A DNA stretch of 64,000 bases. It comes from Cyclaneusma minus (lineage: Eukaryota > Ascomycota > Leotiomycetes > Marthamycetales > Marthamycetaceae). Position 1 is the stretch's first letter; every line of letters begins with the position of its first letter. Shown in pieces: positions 1 through 10,289 of the stretch. Position numbers and translations under genes: made by a program. The stretch spans positions 372,001-436,000 of the forward strand of contig JAKZHN010000025.1 in assembly GCA_037179335.1 (NCBI GenBank), in the 5' to 3' direction. Below the pieces are notes generated by a model that was given only the letters and a program-made list of their open reading frames with translations, did no database searches and was not told where the DNA came from.

Positions 1-3000
1 TCATCAGCTTTTGCAATGCAAGCAACCCGTCTGGATAGGGAGGACCTGACGGAAAATAGTTGATCTTTGCACCAGCTATCTCGGATGCTAAGAAAGCCCA
101 GAGAAATCTCCACGAACCTGGTAGGTAAGCTGGCTACTCGTGAGATTGTGGCTTCAAAATTCCGGAACAAGGCATTTTTACCGTCCAAGCACCCTCCTAT
201 CACCGTTTTCTTTCTCTGCTGTTGTCGTTAGGTGAACGTTGGTGAATCGGTAATTTCTAAAATTTCCACGCTTAATTGAAAGATTCTAAGTTAAGCGAGA
301 CCATGAGTCTATAAAAGCCACTCTTCCAACCATTTTTTGAATGCAAGAAAGAAAAATAGAGACGTCGATGAAATAGCATAGATGCGACCCTCGCGTACGC
401 CATCTAAATCTCAGAGGCTGGATCTCAGGAATGTCTCCGAACCTAGCGTGTAAGTTCGCTGCTCCTGAACTGGTTGCTTTCTAAATTTCGGAGCAAGGCA
501 GTCTTGCTGTCGAAGCAGTTTTCTGTCGCCGTCCTCGTAGTATGCCACCGACTGGGGAAGATGTTGATGCAACAAGAAACCACCGCTGGCTTTAGTTTTC
601 TCGGTCCTCCTATACCGTCAGTCGTCACACGACTCCTAGATATTCATGCACGAGTATTCGTTGCGAGAGGACAGCCCTCATGTCACTACTTTTTGGTCAC
701 ATACGATGGATGGACTTTACTGTCAAGGCTTGGAGATCAGAGTATTGGGAGGCAAAGAATGCTTTTATACCCCTGCCAACATATTCTGGGTCATGTGAGA
801 TCCCTGAAATGGTTTGAAGTGAAGGGTGGCTTTTCTCTCAGCTTTGGTAAACGTCACAACGTGTTGCTAAGTCAGCTTGAGTCTAAGAATTAAGTGTTTC
901 TGAGCGGCTGAGTATAGCCAGTGTTCTATAAAAAGGAGTTCGGCTTTTCATTATACGACAAGATCAGGATCCAGGAATTTGCTGGAGAGCCCAAAATTTC
1001 ATAAGGTATAACACGAAAGCAATAGTGTCAACATCGCGCCAGGTGTGAGACGCAGTGAGTAAAAAAAATCCTAAACTCAGCGCCCATGCTATTCGACCAA
1101 GACCAACGACACTTTGAATTCCAGAAGCGAGTTCTGCTGTTACATTACCCTCTTGCTGTCATCTTTATAATATGCCGCTGAATAGGGGAGCTCTTGATAC
1201 AGCACGACACCAACGTTGGATCCAAGTTTCTCAGATCTTCGCTATGAAGCGAATCCCATGTTTTCTTGCGCAAGGATCTGCGATGAAACGGCCCTTGCAT
1301 CACTGCCTCCCGTTCAAATAGGGGGGTGAAGATCGATCGTAAGAGGCTTGGAGATCCCACCATGGCAAGGCGGAGGATGTTTTTGTACCCCTGGAAAGAT
1401 ACTTCGCGTCACGTGAGAAGCTTGGTGTTGTTATTCGGTAACGGTAGCTTGCTTCCCACCGTGGGACGATTCAATCAGTTTGCATCATCGAACAAAACGT
1501 AATGGGCAGAAGCTTTGAGAAACAGATGGCGTTAATATCGAGCCGGGCCCGAGAAGCAGCGATGGTTGTGGTCCTCGCGTGCAGGCTCACGCTTCAATAC
1601 TAATGACTCTTGGGGTTTTAGAAGCAAGAAAGTCACTGCTGTCGAAGCAGAATTCTACCACCGTCTTTCCGTGTTGTTGCTTATGATGAGCTGCCGCGAG
1701 CCACAGTACTCTCTACCGAAGTGCTTCATTTCTGCCGAATTACTCGTCACAAATGACTCATCTCGCCCCATGAGAACCCACCACTCACAAATACGGATCG
1801 TAAGCGGAACTTGTTTGGTCGACTATTAGACTCTACCGTGTACGCAATCCAGTTCCTCATTTTCCATACTTCATCAAGATGTCCTTTTTCGGGTCTGAGA
1901 GATGGAATTAGTGCGAAGTAAGCGGGACTTTTATACCTTTTAAAACACAAGAAGATGTCCTTGGAGTTTTCAGAGAAAGAGTCGTTCAAACACGTGAACC
2001 TACGCCACATCATCCGTGTGGCCGAGATGTGACGATATGTAAAACCAAATCACGCGGAGCCGATGGTCTATAAAAGCAGGTCTTTGATCCACCCATGTAA
2101 AATTAAAAAAGAAGGCGATCTCTCATTCTATGATGTGCTGTACGTCCCTCTCCTGCAGCAGAAACTCTTGGGAGTGAGATACGAGGAACATCCGTAGACG
2201 GACTGCCTGTTCTGCTGTGTGTGATATACTTGCATTGAGGGATGTCAAGAATGATACTTCTGCTATCGAACAGTCTTCCGCCTGCTGCTTGGTTTGACTG
2301 CTGTTTCTGGGACAAAGCTACTACTGTGCGGGAGACCACGAAAAAGAAGTGGGAAAAGGGGTTGAAATTCCATGATAATCGCTGTGCTGGGCGAAATTCG
2401 ACGAGGGCGACACTTTCATATTATGAGAATAGCTGAGACAATGCTACGAGGCCCAGCGTACTGATGGTCATCTTGATTTTCGAGTGTAAGAAATAAACGT
2501 GGTGGGAGGTCAGGGGTGTTTTTATACCTCCAGAATTAGGGAAGTAACTCTGAATATGATCTCCTCGATTGGAGAATCTGATACTGAGAAGGCTGTACTT
2601 GCCTGCCACCTGTGACTTCGGGTGTAGTACTCATCTGGGAATCTAAACTAAGCTAAGCCATTGACCTACAAAAACAGCTCTTTCATCAAATCTGCAAACA
2701 CAAATGACCGAATTTCCTCTCAATCCCAGGTTATGCAGCTTCTGCCCCTGGAATCTGAGATTCTGGGACTTTCTGTATCTCGCTAGATCCGGGGCCGTGC
2801 GTTGGATGCTCACAAGGTTCCTGCGTTTGGGGATAGTACAAGAAAGACATTCCTTGTTGTCGAAAAACTCAGCCACCGCCGTTGAGTTCCTGTGCGGCTG
2901 TTCAAACAGATCTGCCGATGCACGTGGATAACTCTGCCAAAGGCAAAGAGCTTCCACGACAGCCACCATGCTGGTCGTGTTCAAGACTGGAGGTAGAAGG

Positions 3001-3013
3001 TAACAGCAGAATG

Positions 3014-3122
3014 TGTTAGGAACGGCAGGGATCAAGCATGATGTCGATGATGTTGTATTGACGTGCCAAGCGCTACGCTAAGCTAAGCTAGAGGGCTACC
3101 GGGCTGGTCTGACTGACCAATA
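3014..3122 (+). mobile_element. Miniature LTR-like element (solo), copy 1, with 5-bp target duplication
   Basis: The element starts TGTTAGGAACGG and ends GACCAATA, and is flanked by an exact direct repeat GAATG (3009-3013 and 3123-3127). A second copy with the same ends sits at 49,430-49,559 with a different exact 5-bp flank, which fixes both borders independently. About 60 bp at the 5' end are nearly identical between copies; the 3' halves differ by an indel and by short GCTAA repeats. A TG start and 5-bp duplication fit a solo LTR of a very small LTR element (TRIM/SMART type); the CAATA end, rather than CA, is unusual. No coding sequence. It lies within the array-A unit whose left-facing TATA box near 3,090 is missing. 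Confidence 0.7.
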
Positions 3123-4697
3123 GAATGCATTGCGCCTTCCCCGTTTCATTATCACTCTGCCAAATACGTTCCACGTGACTTAGGGGCTTGCTCTAGACTT
3201 CAACCTGGCCAGCCGACGACTTACTAGAGTCATCGGAACTGAGTGGTACAAATAGCACGCTTTGCTGTATGCATTCACGCTTTAAGTTCTGGCAGGATAT
3301 ATTTTGCGATGATGCGAGGGGAAGGTCGCGGCTCATCCTCGATCAAAGTTGAGCACGTGAGCTGAGTGTGTGGATTTGGACACGGAGCACAATAAGTACT
3401 CTGCGAAATTTCAGCCTGGCAGCGAAAAGCGCTGCTGTCGGAGAAGTTACCTACTGTCATTTGACTGCTCTGCTGCTATTTCGGAGACATGCTGGTATGC
3501 GGAGATCAGAAAATCGCCACTACAGACTTTATTGTAGAATTAAATATGCGAAGCAGCTGGTTGAATAAAGTCTACCTATGTAACGAGTGCTTTTCTCTTC
3601 CATCAAGGAGAAGTGGCTGTCCATCCGAGTTGGAGAAGAAAACAATTGGGGAAATCAGAGCTTTTTATATCTCGCCGCTGACATAAATATCACATGACTC
3701 AGGCTGAAGCTGCGTCACTAATAGGTGAAACTCTGGATTTTGGTGGCTTACTTCACGAGAGTGAGCAATGTTGCGCCTGGTGAATCCCAGTCCATGAGAT
3801 ACTTGCAGCTTACCGAACCACACGTGATGTTTCCAATAGTTTTGGCGGCTAACGGGTATAAATAGCAGGTCTCATCCCCTCATTCTGCGCTTCCCAGATC
3901 GAAACTTCATCGAAACAAATCACATGGTCCAATCGCTGCTTGTCCAACTTTAACTTGATTCAGAACTCCTAGTAAGCTCTGTATATTTTCAGTACTGCAC
4001 AAACCTGGTCTGACACAGGCCAGTGACACGTGGGATTGTTGTGGAGGGAGGGAAGTATGGGACAAGTTGAGGCTGCAACACTAGACAGGTTTCTTGATAG
4101 CAGCTCGGTTCTATGACGCTTTCCAAGTCGCGAAGAGTAGCGGTAATCTTGAGTAGATTGTTGAGTCATCATAAATCTTGTACTGCTAACAGTATCTGCT
4201 GTCGCTCTGCAGTGTCTTCCGTCAGACGTTAAGTTCTGTTCACGGTCCACCTAGAGAGTGAACGCAACATCTTGTCCAGGTACTGAACGTTGTAGAAAAA
4301 GCCATGTTTCGTTGAAAGGGAGATAAGACTCTGGGTACTCGTTTAAGCAGCATCGTGCAATTATAAATGTTTTGACTCATAATGAATTTGAGAATAAAAA
4401 AGCAGGGAAAATCGAAAAATATAAATAACGCCCACTTCACCACTTGGTGAGCAGATCAGGTGCGTAAGCTTGACCTATACTCCCAAGGAAATCACCTAAC
4501 GTGTCCGGAGACCAGGTGTGGCCTCGAGTTCTCTCTACTGGCATCTGGGTACTTAAAGACATTTTAATGCTTGCATATTTTCTTTCTTCAAAACAATACC
4601 TGGAGAAATGACATGAAATGGCAGGAACTCAAAGGGCCACTTTCTGTGATCAGGGAATTCATCAGTTTGGAATCAGGTTCAACTGTTCACAGCAGCC

Positions 4698-4931
4698 ATG
4701 GAGAAACGAAATGCAGGGATCTTCCAAAAAGCTACTGCCACTGAACGTTCGCACCGCTATCGGTATCTGCTGTCACTTTGTAACATCTTCTGTCGAAGGC
4801 CAACTTCTGTTCACAGTATACCAGGAAGTGAAAAAACGAGTGTACTGGTCTATGTTGTACACCGCCACGTCTCGTTCGGAAAGACAGTGGACTATGGAAA
4901 TGCGTTCAAACAGCACAGGAGAAACCATTGA
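4698..4931 (+). CDS. Array A unit ORF (77 aa), LLS family, probably frameshifted
   Basis: This small plus-strand frame lies downstream of a TATA-like box at about 4550. Its core reads YLLSLCNIFCRR around 4764-4799, matching the same core in the units at 5945 and 7751. The upstream part of the unit (from an ATG at 4618) is more similar to the 5804 copy in a different frame (IHQFGIR versus IHELGFR), so a 1-base shift between about 4670 and 4700 is likely and the copy is probably broken. No signal peptide or known domain is seen. I include it because the core is conserved between copies, not because I recognise the product. Confidence 0.25.
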   Translation: MEKRNAGIFQKATATERSHRYRYLLSLCNIFCRRPTSVHSIPGSEKTSVLVYVVHRHVSFGKTVDYGNAFKQHRRNH

Positions 4932-5583
4932 GTTGATAGTTCAGCCAGTTTAAGCTTGAGAAGAAACTGGTATCAGAGAGATCAAAGACCTTAAATAGAG
5001 CCCCGTCTGATCCCCGGTCAGCAAATCACGTGTTTATGCTCTTCCCGTTCCCCCAAGGTGCCAACCTCACGTGTCCAATCACCGTGTGGAGAGCCCTGAG
5101 CCACAAGTCTTGACCCAGGCTATCTCTCATTCTCTCTACCGGGATAAACGTATTTAAAGGCCCTCGAAAGCGTGCATACTTTCTTTCTCTAACATCAATA
5201 ATTACTCAAAACAGCCCGATGTAACCAGAAGGAGGCCGTGGACTTGTGCCCAACTCAGCTATTCACAACGAATTCGAAGTCAAGTAACGAGAGCCGGCTG
5301 GCGCATTGGCCTTCCAAATAAAGTATCACCGTCACTAGACGTCTTGCACCATCGACCATCCTAGCTGCTGTCGTTCCGTATTTTGTTCTGCCACGATTGA
5401 GTTTCGTCCACTGTCCATGTAGAGTGTAAAAGTAATCCATGGCATAGCCACATCTTTGCAACTTTAACGGACCCACAGCACGTTCGAAACGCATCGTAAG
5501 GTTCGCTGTTCCGAGAATCGAGATCGCGTGGGAGGCGAAGAAGAAACACTTTGAAAAGAGGCTGGGTGAGCGGTCAAGGGGAG

Positions 5584-5728
5584 TTTATATAGTACTCGCT
5601 CAAGTACCTGGCCAGCCTATGACGTTAGTAAGCTCGAGATTTACTGCTGTCAATTGAGGAAACAATCTTACGTGTTTGGGCACCATTTGAAACTCTTTTT
5701 TTTTTCTACCGAGATCTGGGTATTTGAA
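5584..5728. promoter_or_regulatory. Representative divergent promoter between two array A units
   Basis: A left-facing TATA box (TATATAAA on the minus strand, 5584-5591) and a right-facing one (TATTTGAAG, 5720-5728) are about 130 bp apart. A CT-rich leader with tttctttc follows the right-facing box, as at other units. In this copy the central box is TACGTG near 5671; in better copies it is CACGTG, for example 6201 and 6279, 8023, 8084 and 8099, or 5027 and 5068. The arrangement TATA (minus), one to three E-box palindromes, TATA (plus) recurs along the array. Promoter activity is inferred from motif order and spacing only. Confidence 0.5.
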
Positions 5729-5803
5729 GGCTTTCGGAAGTCTTGATACTCTCTTTCTTCAACAGTGAACAATCCATCCAATCTTACCACTCGCACCGGA
5801 GTC

Positions 5804-6067
5804 ATGCAACCAGAGAGAATCCATGAACTTGGGTTCAGGTCAGCTGTTTGTATCAAGTTCGAAGTCAAGCAACGAAATGCGGCTGAAACTTCTGGGCTCC
5901 AAGATCCTACCGCCGACCCACCTTTGTACCGCCAACAAAGACATTTACTGTCGCTCTGTGGTATCTTCTGTCGAAGTTATCCAGTTCTGTCCGTTGTCCA
6001 CCCAAACCACAAAACGGTTTGTAGGCTGGTGGATGTCGGAGGAGCTAGAAAGGCTAGGTCCGTTTAA
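5804..6067 (+). CDS. Best-preserved array A unit ORF (87 aa), LLS family, unknown function
   Basis: This plus-strand ORF begins with ATG about 75 bp after the TATA-like box TATTTGAAG at 5720 and ends before the left-facing TATA box at 6163. Its conserved segment reads LQDPT, then LYR, then HLLSLCGIFCRS (about 5905-5985). The copies at about 7105-7215, 7700-7790 and 9565-9665 keep exactly 21 residues between the LQ/FQ pair and FCRS. The tail has a looser match, with a Lys and a VV pair shared among copies. There is no clear signal peptide and no known domain. It is arginine-rich and small. It may be a real small protein, or a relic of one; the opposite strand has a related frame in the same codon phase but with stops in most copies. 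Confidence 0.35.
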   Translation: MQPERIHELGFRSAVCIKFEVKQRNAAETSGLQDPTADPPLYRQQRHLLSLCGIFCRSYPVLSVVHPNHKTVCRLVDVGGARKARSV

Positions 6068-6200
6068 TCTGATAGGCTGTGGACTGTGAAAACTCCTATT
6101 CCTAAAGGGCGTTTTTGAGCTCATGTTGTTTAGAGAAAAAAGAGAAGGGAGGACCAAGGGGGGTTTAAATAGTACTCTCTCCAGCACTTACTCAATACAT

Positions 6201-6322
6201 CACGTGTATAAGCCATAAAGTCGAGCTTTACTGCGGTCAACTCAAGGAACAACATCTCTTATAATTGTGTTCGATCACCACGTGGAGCTCTTCAATCTCT
6301 ACCGAGATGTGGGTATATTAAG
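6201..6322. promoter_or_regulatory. Divergent array promoter with two CACGTG boxes
   Basis: Between the left-facing TATA box (tttaaata, about 6163) and the right-facing TATATTAAG (6314-6322) there are two exact CACGTG palindromes at 6201-6206 and 6279-6284. CACGTG is the binding site of bHLH factors such as Cbf1-type and SREBP-like proteins. This pairing is the clearest example of the motif order in array A. The right-facing transcript would now run into the miniature element inserted at 6380. Confidence 0.45.
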
Positions 6323-6379
6323 ACCCTCGAAGGCCAGGATACTTTCCTTTTCTAACAGTGAACAACGAACTCACCCATG

Positions 6380-7032
6380 CAGTGTTTCCGATAGTCCGTC
6401 GACCGAATTTTTTTTTGGACCGTACCAATACGGTTTGCCCTTTTAAAAAATAGTCCGGACTAAAGAAATTTAATTTGAGCTTTTTATTTTTAGTTTTAAA
6501 CTATAGTAAAATGGCGAAACCGTGGTTTAAATTATTTAGCTATTGCTTGCCAAGGCTTGGCGGGCACGGACTATTATACAAAGCTATGTAATTAATAATA
6601 ATTCCAATTTTTAGTATTTTTAAATATAATTAGCATAATAATATTTATAATTGCTTTAGCTATAAATTAATGTATTTTTTAAAATTAATATTTAAATTAT
6701 AAGCTTTTTAAATTTCCATTTTTCAAATTTACAAAATTAATATAAATTCCATTATTTAAAATTTCAAAATTGTTTTTAATATTTCAAATGCAATTTTTTT
6801 TTTTCTAATTTAATAAAAATACTAAAAAATTCAAGCTATATTATTATGGCATAAATATAGCAAAAGCTATTTTAAGCTATTTTTAGCATATTAAACCATG
6901 GCGACCATGGTAGAGTTTTTCAAATCGCGGTTTGGACTAAATAAATTTGGTTTATAGCTTTTATAAATGGTTTCAAACCGTACCAATACGATTTAGGGCC
7001 CAAACCGCGGTCTCGGACTATCGGAAACACTG
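6380..7032. mobile_element. Non-autonomous hAT-type element (653 bp) with exact 8-bp target duplication
   Basis: The two ends are perfect 19-bp inverted repeats, CAGTGTTTCCGATAGTCCG at 6380-6398 and its complement ending at 7032. They are flanked by an exact direct repeat CACCCATG (6372-6379 and 7033-7040). An 8-bp duplication and a CAGTG terminus are the hAT signature. Each end also carries a subterminal palindrome of the form ACCGTA-ccaa-TACGGT (intact on the left near 6421, one arm altered on the right near 6979). The interior is very AT-rich and has no coding frame, so it is a MITE-like deletion derivative; the AT bias could reflect RIP mutation. It splits one array A unit: removing element plus duplication restores the ~570-bp unit spacing. 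Confidence 0.9.
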
Positions 7033-7983
7033 CACCCATGGCAACGGAGTCACGCAACCATAGCGACCCCTTGAACTTGGGCTTCACAATGATTTCGAAG
7101 CAATAAAACGCGGCTGGACGTTTGGCTTTCAGGATGCTACCGTCGCGGGATGTTTGCACCACCGAAAGACCCATCTGTTGTCGTTCCGCATTACCTTCTG
7201 TCGGAGTTTCGTTCTGGACATGTTCCAACTTTTACCTTTGGAAGAAAGCTCACCCACGTGGAATGCAGAAAGCAAAGCCAGAGACTAAGGGTATTCCTAA
7301 ACGGCATCACGGAAATTGCACCATGCTATGCTTGTGGCGAATGAGCCTTTTCGGGACACACGCGAATCTTGGAGGAAGTCAGGGAGAGGAGATCAACAGG
7401 TGTTTATATAGTGCTCAATTCATCAGGATATCACGTGCGCGAACTCTCTTTAGACCCCTGAGAAAACAACCTCACATGTGGTCACAAGCCTCAAGCTAGG
7501 CTGGCTCTTGAGACCCTCGAGGGCCTGAGCATTTTCTCTTTATCCCTGAACGCTCGGCAACATGGAGAATCGGTCGTGTGTAGAAATTGAAGAAGCCAGA
7601 AATCTCATGTTCTTAATTGTTCGGCGGCGATAGAATCGATGAATTTGGGCTCGGCCTAGCTTTTCACACCAAATGTAAAAAAAACAAGTGCAGGAACTTC
7701 TCTTGCAGGTTGCTACCGTCAGAAGAAGTTTGTACCGCCGGAAGAGCTCTTTGCTGTCATTCTGCATGATCTTCTGTCGAAGCCCATTCCCGGTCGCTAA
7801 CCACCTAGAAAGTAAAGATTACCTGTGTACAAGTTCAGTCGTCGAAATCGAAAAAGTCAAGTCCTCTTGATAAAATACCTATTGGACTGCAAGAATATCT
7901 TTCTCTCAACGGCATCGCCGAACCCTCGACACAGCGAAGGTGCATACTGTCTTTGGAGAAATATAAGGAAGGAAGACCAGTGG

Positions 7984-8142
7984 TCTTTATATAGTCCTCA
8001 CTCCAGCACTTGGTCAGCATCTCACGTGTTTAAGCTGAGAACTTGAGCTTTACAAGTACTGCTGCCAACTAAGCAGACAACCCCACGTGCTTAGACACCA
8101 CGTGGAACCTCCTTCTTTCTATCAGGGTTCAGGTATTTAAAG
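7984..8142. promoter_or_regulatory. Divergent array promoter with three CACGTG boxes
   Basis: A left-facing tttatata (about 7986) and a right-facing TATTTAAAG (8134-8142) enclose three CACGTG palindromes at 8023, 8084 and 8099. This is the densest E-box cluster in array A. The right-facing box is followed by a T/C-rich leader as in other units. Activity is inferred, not shown. Confidence 0.45.
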
Positions 8143-10289
8143 AGCTTCAAGGGCCTGTTTGCATTTTTTTCTTTAAGGCCAATATTCACGAGAACCTCTC
8201 TCTACGAAGCACCCAAGTAGGCCAATTCCTGTACGCAGACAGTTTACGAACCTGGTGAGCCCAGGTTCGACGTTCCGCAACTTTTGACCAAACGGCCTAG
8301 TTAAGGAAATGCAGCTGGAACTTTAGCATTTAGATGCTACCACCGCGGAATGTTTGCACCAACAGGAGACATATTTGCTGTCGTTCCGCTGCTCCGCATT
8401 ACCTTCTGCCATTCACATTCGGTCCCTGTAGGGTACACGTTCCTACTTTGTTATTTCATGTTAGAAAGAAGTTGATATTTTTTGAGAAGTTCACACTCAC
8501 GGAAACCACACCATGTGACATCTCCGGCGCAAGTTCGTTTTTGGAAGAAGCTGGACCAGAAGAGATCAAGAGCGGTTTAAATAGTACCTACTCACTCAAT
8601 CCACAAGTCACACGAGTACTCTAACGTACCCCTCTACGCACGAGCAAACACCCTCACATGCCCAACCGCCATGTAAAGCCTCGGGCTTCAGGCTACTTCA
8701 CACCAGTTCCAATTTCTCTACCGCGATCTAGGTATTTAAAAGCCTTCGCCCCCCTCTATATTTTATTCATCACAACCATTCCAGGTTCGCGAACTCGTAT
8801 CGGTATGCGGAGGACGATGAGAACTATTCATCGTAGCATCCGGAAATACCAAGCCCTTTGGACGAGAAACACTCGTGAGTTTACACCTGACTCAGATTAA
8901 ACAAACATGAATGAATTTCAGAAGGCGATCTCAAGGCACCTAACTACCGTCAGCAAACCTTTGCACCGTTAGCAAACCTAGCTGCTGTCGTGCCGTATCG
9001 TCTTTAGTTGAAGTTTAGCTCTGTTCACAGTGCAATTTGAAATGGAAAGTTTGGGTTTTAGTCGAGGTTGCAGGAGGCGAATAAGCAAAGTCTGTTTCGC
9101 GGGTAGTGGATTGCAGGGAGGTATTTTCGAACGGCGTGGCAGAAACCAGGACATTTTCCAATACCACTGGTTCCATCATCGTCTTAATCCTGGAAGAAAC
9201 AAGAGAGGAGGGGACGAAGGGGTCTTTTTATACTCCCCACTTCATTATTTAGTCAGCATGCATAGTGTACAAACCCAAAATCGAGCTTCACTGCTGCCAA
9301 CTGCGAAAACAACCTCACGTGTGCGGAGACCACATGGAGCTCCTCTGTCTCTACCGCGGTTTGCTATATAAATACCTTCGAGTACCTGTACAATTTGCTT
9401 CTCCAAGCCCAAGACAGCTCATTTGGACTGCTCAGGGTACCTAGTATTTCGAAGATCATGGGTTCATAGTAGCCAAAGATGCCAGATTCTTGTAACCAAA
9501 GATCACAAAACCCATAAAAATAAGCCTAGATCCCAGGTGCAGCAGCTTTGAAACAAACAACGCGCGGCTGGAACCTAGACCTCCAAAATACTAACGTCAC
9601 AAAACCATTTCTACCGCCCACCTCCCTATCTGCCGTCATAAAGTGCGTCTTCTGTCGAAGTCCCGCTCGGTCCACTATACAACCCGAAAATGAAAAAGTC
9701 CAGATCGTAGTGCACATCGCGGAAATCTGAAAAGCCAAGTCCGTTCGATAGAAAAGTGGACTCTAAGAAACATATACCTCTCAACCGCAACGGTATTGCC
9801 AAACCCATACAACGTGGCGTATCCCACGAAGTCTTTGAAAAAGCCAGAGAAGAGGAGATCAAGCGGTGCTTATCTAGTCTTTGCTGGGTCAGCGAGTCAC
9901 GTGTGTGGCCTCGAATGATTAGAGAATAGGGGATACACGTGACAGCTGACATGCTCACCGACAGCTGGCTGGTCTTGCGGAACCTCTCGGCCTGACACCG
10001 CCAGCCGGGAATCTCTCAGTTCTCACACATAGACCTTGGCAACACACAATATATCACAACAAAATCAGCGCCCAAGAAACTCATCTCGAGATGTAGTATA
10101 ATGTTCGCTTAACGCTATCCAGTCCGCTAATTTCCAGACCGGTTAGTCAGTCTTCACCAACTCGCTAACAGCCAGGCAAGGATAAAGCAAGCTTCCGCCA
10201 GCACCACCCAAGCACGCACGCTTCATGCTTCCGCAGCACCCGTATTCGTCGATACCAGGTCCGGCATACGTGGGCCAACTCTACCCCCC

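Larger units (their letters stand above)
1..9960. repeat. Array A: about 15 tandem ~600-bp units with opposed TATA boxes and a small conserved ORF core
   Basis: Fifteen diverged units run head to tail. A 9-base core read on the plus strand as Leu-Leu-Ser (CTG/TTG CTG TCG/TCA variants) begins near 504, 1153, 1636, 2260, 2854, 3451, 4196, 4767, 5365, 5945, 7175, 7751, 8375, 8982 and 9630 (the last reads Leu-Pro-Ser). Spacing is 483-745 bp, mostly 570-650, after removing the inserted element at 6380-7032. Right-facing TATA-like boxes lie near 310, 927, 2069, 2667, 3247, 3857, 4550, 5151, 5720, 6314, 8134, 8733 and 9365. Left-facing ones (read as ttttatac or tttatata on the plus strand) lie near 763, 1929, 2518, 3662, 4991, 5584, 6163, 7403, 7986, 8576 and 9226. 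Units before about 3.9 kb form one subfamily and the rest another. No transposase, reverse transcriptase or other known domain is visible. Identity and function are unknown; it could be a decaying small-gene family or a satellite. Confidence 0.8.

Noticed and set aside
3969..9958. Minus-strand reading of the array units (conserved TSTED and ERQQ segments)
   Set aside because: The frame is in the same codon phase as the plus-strand core, so it inherits apparent conservation. Many copies have TGA or TAA in it, and these changes are synonymous on the plus strand (TCG/TCA, TTG/TTA). The plus frame explains the pattern better.
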